Assembly (NCBI GenBank): GCA_963760435.1
Contig: CAVXDE010000010.1
Location: 32,783-96,782 of the forward strand
Reading direction: 5' to 3'
DNA from: JAFAXD01 sp963760435
GTDB lineage: Bacteria; Pseudomonadota; Alphaproteobacteria; Rhizobiales; Xanthobacteraceae
DNA: 64,000 bases
The position numbers were made by a program, and so were the translations under genes. Positions 54,276 through 62,745 of the stretch are shown here, in pieces. The notes beneath the pieces were generated by a model. The model had not been told where the DNA came from, did not search any database, and was given only the letters and a program-made list of their open reading frames with translations. How positions within the stretch are numbered: position 1 is the stretch's first letter; every line of letters begins with the position of its first letter.

Positions 54276-55193
54276 CTAGCCGCGATACTCCGGCTCCGGC
54301 TGGCTGAAGAAGCTCAGCAGGATGTGGTACACGAGCCTGTAGTTCTTCTGCTGAAAGCTCGCGTGCGAGATGCCCGGCATCACAGTGAACTGTTTGTCCG
54401 GGTTCGGCAGCCGCTTGAAGAACTCGATCAGGTCATCGAAGGACGCGATACCGTCCCACTGGCCACGCATGATCAAGGTCGGGGCTTTGATGTTCTCCGG
54501 GTTCACCACCGGGAGCTTGCTGCACATATCGACGTAGGTGCCGGTCGGCACCGAGTCATCGAGCTTGAGGATCTCGTCGGCGAATGCCTCGATGACACGA
54601 TCCTCGGCCGTGCCCGGATGGTCGCGCTCGAAGATTGAGCGCACAAATGCGCGGTCGATGGGCCGGCGGTTCTTTGACTGGAATTCGGGCAATTTCTTGC
54701 GGCGCTCGTGCAGCGTCGGCGAGCCCTCGCCCGTCCACACCATGGCGTCGAGCGCGAGACGAGCAATCATGTCTGGATGGCGCTCGGCAAACAGTGCCGC
54801 GCGTAGCGCGCCCGACGAGATACCGTAAGCGTGGAGCTTGCGGTCTCCGCGCAGTTTCCTGATGTAGGTCGCGGCGGCGTGGCAGTCATCCGCACCGAAC
54901 GAAATCGGCGCGTTGTTGTTGCGATCCTTGGTGGAGCGGCCATAGCCCTCCATGTCCACACTCCAGCAGTCGTAGCCCTGTTTGGCAAACCATTCCATCA
55001 CCGAGGAATCGGGGCGCCCCGGGACATGCAGGTCGAACGTCGGCTGCGACGCCATCGAGGAGCCGTGAACAAACAGGATCGTGCCGACACTTTGCGCCGG
55101 ATCGCCGGCACATTTGTTCCAGAGAAACAACTTCACGTCGGCGCCCCTGGTGGTCCAGTGTTCCGTCCCAATGACCTGGGTGTGAATGTTCAT
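54276..55193 (-). CDS. Alpha/beta hydrolase
   Basis: A 305-residue hydrolase: FVHGSSMAS (oxyanion), GISSGALRAA (nucleophile in place of GxSxG consensus, still G-x-S-x-G), RGQWDGIAS (acid) and PGISHASFQQ (base). No signal peptide. It converges with the AA_synth gene 16 bases away and follows a TctC gene on its own strand. Probably an esterase or amidase on an imported carboxylate. Confidence 0.87.
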   Translation of the reverse strand: MNIHTQVIGTEHWTTRGADVKLFLWNKCAGDPAQSVGTILFVHGSSMASQPTFDLHVPGRPDSSVMEWFAKQGYDCWSVDMEGYGRSTKDRNNNAPISFGADDCHAAATYIRKLRGDRKLHAYGISSGALRAALFAERHPDMIARLALDAMVWTGEGSPTLHERRKKLPEFQSKNRRPIDRAFVRSIFERDHPGTAEDRVIEAFADEILKLDDSVPTGTYVDMCSKLPVVNPENIKAPTLIMRGQWDGIASFDDLIEFFKRLPNPDKQFTVMPGISHASFQQKNYRLVYHILLSFFSQPEPEYRG

Positions 55194-55223
55194 TGCAGGC
55201 GTTCCCTCGTTGGAATTTGGATT

Positions 55224-56195
55224 TCAATCGCCCTGGATGCCGTTGGCTTTAATGATCTTGGCCCAGCGCTCGATTTCGGATTGAACAAGCCCACCGAACT
55301 CTTTCGGTGACATGATCACTGGGGTCGCCCCCTGCGCGCGCCAGACTTCACGGATATGCGGAAGGCTGAGGATTTTGTTGATCTCGGTGTTGAGCTTGTC
55401 GACGATCGGTTCCGGCGTGCCGGCGGGCGCCATCACGCCGAGCCAGATCGTTGCTTCATATCCCGGCAACCCCGCTTCCATCAGGGTCGGTACGTTCGGC
55501 AGCGCCGATGACCGCACGTGGCCTGATGTTCCGAGCGCCTTCACGCGCCCAGCCTCGATCATGGGTGCCATGGTCGGCACCGAATCGAACATCATGTCGA
55601 TCTGGCCGGCGATGATGTCGTTACGTGCGCCGGTGCTGCCCTTATAGGGCACGTGGACGATATCGATGCCGGCAAGGTTTTTCACCAGCTCCGCCGCCAT
55701 ATGGTAGTTCGAGCCAATTCCGGACGAGGCGTAGTTGAGCGTGCCGGGCTTCTGTTTCGTCAGCGCGATGAACTCCGCGAGGTTGTTCACCGGTAGTGTC
55801 GAGCGCACCACCATCACGAGCTCTGATTTCATGAGCGCAGCGACTGGCACAAAGTCACGCATGAGCTTGTAGGGCTTGTTTGGGCTGAGCGTTTCGGTGG
55901 TCGTTTGCGTCGCTGACATCATCAGCAAGGTGTACCCATCAGGTGCCGCTTTGGCGGCTTCCGCCGTTCCGATGATGGTGCCGGCACCGGGGCGGTTGTC
56001 GATGATGAAGGACTGAGCGAAGGCTTTCCGCAATTCTTCCGCAAGCGCGCGGGTGAACACGTCGGTCGGACCGCCCGCCCCGAAGGGCACGATGAAGCGG
56101 ACCGCCCGGTCCGGATAATCATCAGCGCGGGCCAGCCCGGCGGCGAGGAGTGCGACCACCAGAAGCGGGAGGGAGAAAGCGCGGGGGACCATCAT
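55224..56195 (-). CDS. TctC/Bug-type tripartite tricarboxylate transporter receptor
   Basis: A 323-residue periplasmic receptor: leader MMVPRAFSLPLLVVALLAAG to about LARA, then YPDRAVRFIVPFGAGGPTDV and GAGTIIGTAEAAKAAPDGYT, followed by IVHVPYKGSTGARNDIIAGQ. Start at ATG 56195 or one codon later. Third orphan TctC receptor in the window. It is 30 bases before the hydrolase gene, likely one transcript. Confidence 0.91.
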   Translation of the reverse strand: MMVPRAFSLPLLVVALLAAGLARADDYPDRAVRFIVPFGAGGPTDVFTRALAEELRKAFAQSFIIDNRPGAGTIIGTAEAAKAAPDGYTLLMMSATQTTTETLSPNKPYKLMRDFVPVAALMKSELVMVVRSTLPVNNLAEFIALTKQKPGTLNYASSGIGSNYHMAAELVKNLAGIDIVHVPYKGSTGARNDIIAGQIDMMFDSVPTMAPMIEAGRVKALGTSGHVRSSALPNVPTLMEAGLPGYEATIWLGVMAPAGTPEPIVDKLNTEINKILSLPHIREVWRAQGATPVIMSPKEFGGLVQSEIERWAKIIKANGIQGD

Positions 56196-56351
56196 GGCGT
56201 TTGCCGAGCTCAGGGGTGCCCAGACTAGCATGGTCCCGCGTCCTGTCCGCAATCCGCGAGTTCGCATTCGTTCCGGCTGAGAGGGGATAATCCCGCCAGC
56301 CCGCTTATGCTACGATAGGAGGCCTGAGCTATCTGAACACGGAGGGGCACG

Positions 56352-56801
56352 ATGATTCGTTGTATCCGGGTTTGGAGTCGAGTTTTCGCGCCGCGATATT
56401 TGGTGCTTCTCGCCGTCGCTCTCTTGCCCGGCACTGCTGTGGCCCAAGTCGACTACAGCAAGGGGAAAACTCCTGAGCAGTTGTTCAACTCCGACTGCTC
56501 CGCCTGCCACACCTCGCCCCAAGCCGTGGGCCGCAGCCGCGACGTGCGCGCCCTCACCGCTTTTCTCGAACAACACTATACAACCAAAACGCAATGGGCT
56601 GCGCTCATCGCGAATTACCTCGTTCGGGCGCGCGATATGCCGCCTCCCGCGCCTGCGCCCGTGCCCATGCCTGAGCAACAGGCAAAAACGAGCAACGAAC
56701 GCGAGGTGAAGAGCGCCCCAGAGAGCCTCCAAACCAAGCTGCGCAGCTATGCGACCGCAGGCGAAGAGGCCAAAACTCCTAGCGCGCCTTCAAACGATTA
56801 G
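56352..56801 (+). CDS. Small secreted c-type cytochrome-like protein
   Basis: 149 residues: signal peptide to about residue 31 (ending TAVAQ), one heme c motif CSACH at 49-53, and a helical domain to about 95. The last 50 residues are rich in Pro, Ala, Glu and Lys and likely disordered. No clear distal Met ligand pattern is seen beyond RARDMPPPAP. It could carry electrons for the FAD oxidoreductase that follows after 86 bases. Confidence 0.82.
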   Translation: MIRCIRVWSRVFAPRYLVLLAVALLPGTAVAQVDYSKGKTPEQLFNSDCSACHTSPQAVGRSRDVRALTAFLEQHYTTKTQWAALIANYLVRARDMPPPAPAPVPMPEQQAKTSNEREVKSAPESLQTKLRSYATAGEEAKTPSAPSND

Positions 56802-56887
56802 CTCGCGGTTAACAGCAGAGACTTGCGTCTGACGCGCGCCACGGCGATGTTGCACCCACTTGGCAGTTGCTTTGAGGAAGCGCCCGC

Positions 56888-58315
56888 GTGACTGAACTTG
56901 CCGGTAATGGCTCCGAACAGACGATTTCAATTCCGGCCCGCCGCGTGCCGGTCGCTCATGACGCCGACGTGGTGGTCGTCGGCGCCGGGCCGGCGGGGTT
57001 TGCGGCAGCCCTGAAGGCGGCACGCGAAGGCGCCAGGGTCCTGGTGGTCGAGCGCTTCGACATGCCGGGCGGCGTCCATACATCCGGCCTGCAGGGTTCG
57101 GCGAATGTCGGCGTCGGCGGCATCCACAGCGAATTGATGGAGCGCTTCGCCGCCGCGGGTTACATCTATACGGCGACGCAGGACACCTTGCCGAACTGGG
57201 CCGGAAATCCGCTGTCGCACTACGAGCGCTATCACAAACCCGATGCCCCCTTCGCGCGCGCGAGCTTCAACCCGGAGGGTGCCGGCAGCCTCATGGCCGC
57301 GTTGCTGAAAGAGGCCGGTATCATCGCGCTCTACAACACGTCGTTTGTTGACGTGATCGTACAAGATGGCGTCGGCGATTCGACGATCACGGCGATCATT
57401 GTCGAGAACGCGTCGGGCCGGCAGGCCATCACCGGCAAAGTCTTCATCGAAGGGTCGGGCACGGCGCATCTCGCCACTGCGGCGGGTGTGCCGTTTGTGC
57501 ACGGCGGCGGGCCGCAGCCGGACACGGCGGCCTGGGACGGCGTACATCGGCCGATCCCAGGCGGATTGCTCTGGATCATGAGCAACATCGATTTTTCGCG
57601 CACTGTTGCGCATCAGACATCGGCGCAGGACCCGCACCTCTCCAAGCTGATCGCCGAAGCGGACGCGGCTGGCGACCTTCCCAAAGGGCTCTATCGGCCA
57701 CGCATGCGCGGCGAGAACGTCTATGGCGACCTCTACATCGGCCATCCGACACTGGATATGTCGCCCATGCTCGCCGACGGCACGTTCATCATGTGGCAGA
57801 ACGTCCCGTATGAATGGGCGCTGCGCATGGACGAGAGCGGCGAGGACGACACACGCGCCAGGCGGGAGCTGCGCGGTTTCATCGATGCCGAAGCACGCTT
57901 TCTGCGCAAATATGTTCCCGGCTTTGAAAATGCCGTGTTGATTGATGTCGGACGTTTCGTCGGCGTGCGCGATGGGCGCCATCCGATCGGGGAATATGTG
58001 TTTTCAATCGACGATGCCCGCAAGAGCAATCGTTTCCGCGACGCCGTCACCAAGCCGATGACCAAGACGTTCTACTGGGATAAGCACGCCAAATACACGT
58101 TCGAAGTCCCGTTTCGCTGTTTCCTGCCCAAGAAAGTGAACAACCTGATCCTGAGCGGCGCTTCGCTTTCGTTCACCTATCACACGATCTTCATGGTGAT
58201 GCGGAACTTCCCCTGGTGCACCCAGACCGGCGAAATCGCCGGCTTTGCCGCCGCGCAATGCATCAAGAAGAAGATATCGCCGAAGGAGCTGGAGTGGAGC
58301 ACGCCTTATTTCTAG
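56888..58315 (+). CDS. FAD-dependent oxidoreductase (FAD_oxidored family)
   Basis: A 475-residue flavoprotein: DVVVVGAGPAGFAAALKAAREGARVLVVERFDMPGG near 26-61 is the FAD-binding fold, FIEGSGTAHLATAAGVPFVHGG mid-protein, and NNLILSGASLSFTYHTIFMVMRN near the end. GTG start at 56888 after GAGG. Substrate unknown; the family includes proteins tied to thiol or iron-sulfur chemistry. A repeat follows the stop. Confidence 0.88.
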   Translation: MTELAGNGSEQTISIPARRVPVAHDADVVVVGAGPAGFAAALKAAREGARVLVVERFDMPGGVHTSGLQGSANVGVGGIHSELMERFAAAGYIYTATQDTLPNWAGNPLSHYERYHKPDAPFARASFNPEGAGSLMAALLKEAGIIALYNTSFVDVIVQDGVGDSTITAIIVENASGRQAITGKVFIEGSGTAHLATAAGVPFVHGGGPQPDTAAWDGVHRPIPGGLLWIMSNIDFSRTVAHQTSAQDPHLSKLIAEADAAGDLPKGLYRPRMRGENVYGDLYIGHPTLDMSPMLADGTFIMWQNVPYEWALRMDESGEDDTRARRELRGFIDAEARFLRKYVPGFENAVLIDVGRFVGVRDGRHPIGEYVFSIDDARKSNRFRDAVTKPMTKTFYWDKHAKYTFEVPFRCFLPKKVNNLILSGASLSFTYHTIFMVMRNFPWCTQTGEIAGFAAAQCIKKKISPKELEWSTPYF

Positions 58316-58418
58316 AGCATGATCCCCGAAAAATGGATACCGGTTTTCGGAAAAGATCACGCTCAAACAATAAGCTAAAGCACGATGACGATTCGAAGAA
58401 ACGTCATCACGCTTTAGC
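58313..58418. repeat. Intergenic repeat (GAGCATGATCCCCGAAAAAT family)
   Basis: Two adjacent inverted repeats: AGCATGATCCCCGAAAA / TTTTCGGAAAAGATCACGCT, and AAAGCACGATGACG / CGTCATCACGCTTT. It fills the gap between converging FAD oxidoreductase and sigma-factor genes and overlaps the last codons of the latter. Likely a bidirectional terminator. A common repeat type in the order. Confidence 0.85.
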
Positions 58419-59455
58419 GGGCGTCCGGCAGGACGGGCGGAAGGCCGAACGCAGCAAATAATTGCGGGCCGATGGGCGGCACAAACAACGTCAGCGTGGA
58501 GATCATCTCCCGTTCAAGCGCGAGCACCTGGATCGCGTGCGCTGCCCAGCGGCCGCCGGCAGAGCGTTCGTAAACCGCGAACGCGGGCTGCCCATTTGCG
58601 GCGGTCCGCACAAGGCGCAGGCCGCCACAGGTCTTCCATGCCAGCGCGAAGAACGAACCGATGGCGTTGCGCCCCGCATACCATTGCAGCCACGGCGGCA
58701 TGGTGAAGGTCGCATCTTCCTTCAGCAGGTTGACGAAGCCGTCGAGATCATGTCCCTCCCAGGCCTGCAGATAGCGCTCGAGCAGTTGTTGTTGTGTCGG
58801 CGTTGGACGTGGTCCCGTCAACGGACGGCCTTGCGGATAGCGTTTGGCGAGCGTATCGCGCGCGCGTTGCAGCGCGCTGTTGATCGAGGCGGTCGAGCCG
58901 CCGAGCAGCGTCGCCGTCTCGGCAGCCGACCAGCCGAGCACGTCGCATAACAACAGCACCGCGCGCTGGCGTGGCGGCAATTGCTGGATCGCGGCGACGA
59001 AAGCGAGCTGCACCGCCTCGCGCGCCGTGTAACGCGCCTCCGGATTGGGCGCGACGTCAGCGATTCCTTCGAGCTCCGAGTCCGGGTAAGGCTCAAGCCA
59101 GGCAACGTCGGGCCGGCGCCGGTCCATCAGGCATTGCGATCGTGGTGGCGACGGGGCCCTGCTGATCCGGCAGCACACGCTCCGCATGCTTGCGCGCTTC
59201 AATCGCGTTGAGACATGCGTTAGTCGCGATCCGATAAAGCCAGCCTCGCAGCGAACCTGATCCCGCAAACGTGTCGAAGCTGCGCCACGCGCGCAAATAG
59301 GTCTCCTGCACGAGGTCATCGGCCTCGTGCAGAGAACCAAGCATGCGGTAGCAATGCAACTTGAGCTCGCGGCGATAGGCTTCGACGAGAGGTCCAAACT
59401 CCTCCCGCGTAGGTTTCGCGGCTTGCTGTGATGCGCTCAGCGCGGTCATTGGCAT
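58414..59455 (-). pseudogene. ECF-type sigma factor with SnoaL-like tail (SigJ type), frame break
   Basis: Region 2 (LHCYRMLGSLHEADDLVQETYLRAWRSFDTF) is in the frame from the ATG at 59455. Near 59108-59120 the frame changes, with DVAWLEPYPDSELEGIADV and region 4 (LPPRQRAVLLLCDVLGWSAAETATLLGGS) in the next frame. GGCGCC losing GC would explain the shift. The C-terminal about 120 residues are a SnoaL-like domain typical of SigJ-type factors. Joined length about 346 residues. It follows the SDR gene on the same strand by 48 bases. Confidence 0.88.
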
Positions 59456-59503
59456 GATACTAGACCTCTGGTCGCCGCGTTCAAACAGGTGCTGCATCAG
59501 GCG

Positions 59504-60250
59504 TCATGGCACGAGTTCCAGCCCTTTGCCGGACACGACGAACACCTTGCCCTTGGATTGATCCGGGTTCGTCGCCAGCTCCAACACTGCGCTGGCGACA
59601 CCCGACGCGGTGGGCGATGACGCCATGCTGGCAATGAAATCGGCGGCGGATACCCCGAGGTAGCGGGAATAGGCCGCGACCGCGTGCTGCCCGATGTCGG
59701 TATCCGGTGTGATCCGCGGCGCGACGGCGGCGAAGCGCAGGCCGAGGCCGAGACGATCCGATTCCTTCTGGCTGTAGTTGGCGATGAACAACTGCGTGCG
59801 TTTGGACCCCGCATAGCCTCCCGACACGGGCGATCCGGCAAGAGCAGCGCCGCTCGAGATCAAGACGATCGATGTCCCCGGCGGCAGCGGACGCGACAGC
59901 GCCGCCTTGCAGAAATGAAAGGCGATCTTGACATCGGCCTCCCAATTGACCGCGAATTGCTGCCAGGTCTGCTCATGCAGCGGAGCGGCTGGTGGAAACG
60001 CGCCTCCGCCGAGGACCAGGATATCCGGTTGCAACACATCAAACACTGTCGACGGTGCGCGTTCGTCGCTTGCGTCGAGCGAGAGAATCTCGGCTCCCCT
60101 CACCTCCCGGGCCAGTTGCTGGAGCGCGCCTTGCTGTCGCGCCACCGCGAGCACGCGGGCACCCGCGCGGACCGCTGCTTCGACGACCTGGCGTCCGACA
60201 CCTCGGCTGCCGCCGATTACGACGATGTTTTTGCCTGACAATGAAAGCAT
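59504..60250 (-). CDS. SDR family oxidoreductase paired with sigma factor
   Basis: 248 residues from the ATG at 60250, which follows GGAGGG. The NAD(P) motif is VVIGGSRGVGRQV (near 9-21), LGGGAFPPAAP stands in the place of NNAG, and the catalytic segment reads VLISSGAALAGSPVSGGYAGSKR (Ser, Tyr, Lys present). Adjacent to the sigma factor it may be part of its response, or its substrate the signal. Confidence 0.87.
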   Translation of the reverse strand: MLSLSGKNIVVIGGSRGVGRQVVEAAVRAGARVLAVARQQGALQQLAREVRGAEILSLDASDERAPSTVFDVLQPDILVLGGGAFPPAAPLHEQTWQQFAVNWEADVKIAFHFCKAALSRPLPPGTSIVLISSGAALAGSPVSGGYAGSKRTQLFIANYSQKESDRLGLGLRFAAVAPRITPDTDIGQHAVAAYSRYLGVSAADFIASMASSPTASGVASAVLELATNPDQSKGKVFVVSGKGLELVP

Positions 60251-60378
60251 CTTGTCCCTCCGGGCTATAGTTGCGGCTCTCATCGGTAAGGACCGGCGGG
60301 GCAGCCGAGATTCATCGGTCGCGGAGCGGTATTTTACGTCCCTCTCGATTTCGTGATCGCGTGACAATACCGGACTGG

Positions 60379-61164
60379 TCAGCCGGCGCTCACGGCTTCC
60401 GACTCGTCCCACCGCAGGATCCAACGGCGCGCCATCATGAACAAGCTGTCAATCACATAGCCGCTGACCAGCATGGTCAGAATGTAAACAAACACGGTCT
60501 CGCTTTCGAAATAGCGCTGGGCCAGGACGAGACCGCCGCCGAGGCCGCCGCCGCCGGACACCATCTCGGCCGTAAACGCGGTGAGCAACGCCAGTGGAAT
60601 AGAGATGCGCAGCCCGCTCATGAGCGACGGCAAGGCAGCGGGGAGGATGATGCGCCCGAACATTGTGAGCGGCGGGGTGCCCATCGCTTGCGCGGCCCAG
60701 ATCTGGCGGATCGACACGGTCAGCGCTCCGCTATAAGCCGAGATGATGAGGGGGAACGTACAACTGAAAGTGACAAGCAGGATCTTCGCAAGGTGATCGA
60801 TGCCGAACCAGAGGATAAAAATCGGCACGAACGCAAGTTTCGGCGCCGGATAGGCGAACGCCACGAGCGGATCGAGCGCACGCCACACCGGTCGCCAGCG
60901 CGCCATCAGGAATCCAACCGGAAGGCCGATCGCGATTGCCAACGCAAGACCGGCGCCGGCCCGGTACAGGCTCACGAACAAAGGCGGCCACAACTCGCCG
61001 CTGCCGGCCAATGCCCCGGCTTTGAAAACCACCGAGGAAAAGCTCGGCAGGAATACCGGGCGTACCCAGCCGAATTGAGCCGCCGCTTGCCACACAACGA
61101 TGACAAGCAGCAAAGGATAAAGCTGCGCGATCTGTCGTGACATTCCAATCACGCGTGCAAGCAT
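60379..61164 (-). CDS. ABC transporter permease 2 (SsuC/TauC type)
   Basis: A 261-residue permease with about six membrane segments (YPLLLVIVVWQAAAQFGWV at the start, FGRIILPAALPSLMSGLRI as coupling loop). It overlaps the other permease's stop by one base. Two different permeases with a single ATPase suggests a heterodimeric channel. Confidence 0.9.
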   Translation of the reverse strand: MLARVIGMSRQIAQLYPLLLVIVVWQAAAQFGWVRPVFLPSFSSVVFKAGALAGSGELWPPLFVSLYRAGAGLALAIAIGLPVGFLMARWRPVWRALDPLVAFAYPAPKLAFVPIFILWFGIDHLAKILLVTFSCTFPLIISAYSGALTVSIRQIWAAQAMGTPPLTMFGRIILPAALPSLMSGLRISIPLALLTAFTAEMVSGGGGLGGGLVLAQRYFESETVFVYILTMLVSGYVIDSLFMMARRWILRWDESEAVSAG

Positions 61165-61952
61165 CAGCCAGCTCCGGCCGTATGGTGCGGCTCCTGCCAG
61201 CGCAGCGCATGCGAGGTCAGCGCGATCAAGGCACGGTCGGCGGCGAACGCCACGATGACGATCGCCGAGACGGCAGCAAACATATAGTCATAAGACCCGT
61301 TCTCACCGTAATCGACCATGAGCCGCCCAATCCCGCTCCTGGCGGCGATCATTTCAGCCGAGATGGCGAGGACAAAGGAAAAGCCGAGCGCGATGCGCAG
61401 CCCGGTGAGGATGGCGGCGAGCGACGCCGGCAGTTCGATTGCATAGAAGATCCGCGCCGGCGGCGTACCCATGCACGCCGCGCTCCAGACCAGCACGCGC
61501 GGTACGGCCTGCACGCCGTGATACGCGTAGACGAGCAGCGGAAGCAGACAGGCGAGCATGACGGTCACCATATCGGTCGTCGCCCCGATGCCAAACCACA
61601 GGAAGAAGAGCGGGATCAGCGCGGTCTTTGGCAGCGAGTAGGTCGCCTTCACCAGCGGGCCAAGCAGACTGTCCGCCACCCGTGACTTGGCCATCAGCAT
61701 GCCGGCGGGCACGCCGATCAGTAGCGCGAACGCCAGTCCGCCGAGGCTCGTCAGCAAGGTCTGGCCGAGGTTCGACCAGAGCTCGCCACCGCGGATCAGA
61801 TCGAGGCCGGCAACCGAGATGGCGTAAGGGCTCGGCAGAAAGTCGCCGTTGACGAGACCCCAGGAGACCGCGGCCTGCCAGAGGACCAGCAACACCGCCA
61901 TCGGGGCCGCGCGCGCCGCAAGCGCGCTCATCGCGTTCAAGCAATGCCTCAT
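61164..61952 (-). CDS. ABC transporter permease 1 (SsuC/TauC type)
   Basis: 262 residues from the ATG at 61952, which overlaps the ATPase stop by four bases. Coupling loop region FYAIELPASLAAILTGLRIALG. About one third identical by eye to the other permease in the alignable loop. Part of a four-gene importer operon. Confidence 0.9.
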   Translation of the reverse strand: MRHCLNAMSALAARAAPMAVLLVLWQAAVSWGLVNGDFLPSPYAISVAGLDLIRGGELWSNLGQTLLTSLGGLAFALLIGVPAGMLMAKSRVADSLLGPLVKATYSLPKTALIPLFFLWFGIGATTDMVTVMLACLLPLLVYAYHGVQAVPRVLVWSAACMGTPPARIFYAIELPASLAAILTGLRIALGFSFVLAISAEMIAARSGIGRLMVDYGENGSYDYMFAAVSAIVIVAFAADRALIALTSHALRWQEPHHTAGAG

Positions 61953-62737
61953 AGCACAGCACCACCCGCGTTCACCTGATGCCGCACCGAGAGCCACACT
62001 GAGTTGCGGATCGACATATAGGTCTCGGATAGAACGAGCGCCTCGCGACCGAGCTTGCGATCGAGCACGACCTTGAACTCCTCGACGATCCGGCCCGGCC
62101 GCTTCGACATCACGCAGACCCGGTCGGAGAGATAGACCGCTTCGTTGACGTCGTGGGTCACCATCAACACGGTCATGCGGCTCGCTTGCCAAAGCCGCAG
62201 CAACTCGTCCTGCATGATCTCGCGGGTCTGTGCGTCAAGCGCGCCGAACGGCTCATCGAGCAACAGGATCTCCGGCTCATACACGAACGTGCGCGCCAGC
62301 GCGACGCGCTGTTTCATGCCGCCCGACAGCTCGCGTGGAAACCGTTGCTCAAACCCGGACAGGCCGATGACGTCGATATAACGCTGCACGGTCGCCTTGA
62401 TCTGCTCCGGCGGTCTCTTGAGCATGCGCAGGCCGTACGCGATGTTCTCGTATACGGTCAGCCATGGGAACAGTGCATATTCCTGAAACACAATGCCGCG
62501 ATCGACACCCGGCTTGCGCACCGCATTCCCGTCGACCAGCAACTTGCCGCCGCTGGGCGGCAGAAAGCCGCCAAGCATATACAGCAATGTGCTCTTGCCA
62601 CAGCCGGATGGACCAACAATGGAGACAAACTCGCCGGCATTGACCGCAAGATCGACACCGGCAAGCGCCGTGACCGCATTCTTTGTGCCGAAGGTCTTGC
62701 TGACCGCTTCGACGCAAATCTTGACCGCTGGCATCAT
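61949..62737 (-). CDS. ABC transporter ATP-binding protein (SsuB/TauB type)
   Basis: A 262-residue ATPase: Walker A VGPSGCGKST, Q-loop VFQEYALF, signature LSGGMKQR, Walker B ILLLDEPFGALD. Eight bases after the binding-protein gene. All motifs are intact. Confidence 0.93.
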   Translation of the reverse strand: MMPAVKICVEAVSKTFGTKNAVTALAGVDLAVNAGEFVSIVGPSGCGKSTLLYMLGGFLPPSGGKLLVDGNAVRKPGVDRGIVFQEYALFPWLTVYENIAYGLRMLKRPPEQIKATVQRYIDVIGLSGFEQRFPRELSGGMKQRVALARTFVYEPEILLLDEPFGALDAQTREIMQDELLRLWQASRMTVLMVTHDVNEAVYLSDRVCVMSKRPGRIVEEFKVVLDRKLGREALVLSETYMSIRNSVWLSVRHQVNAGGAVL

Positions 62738-62745
62738 CTAGCGGG

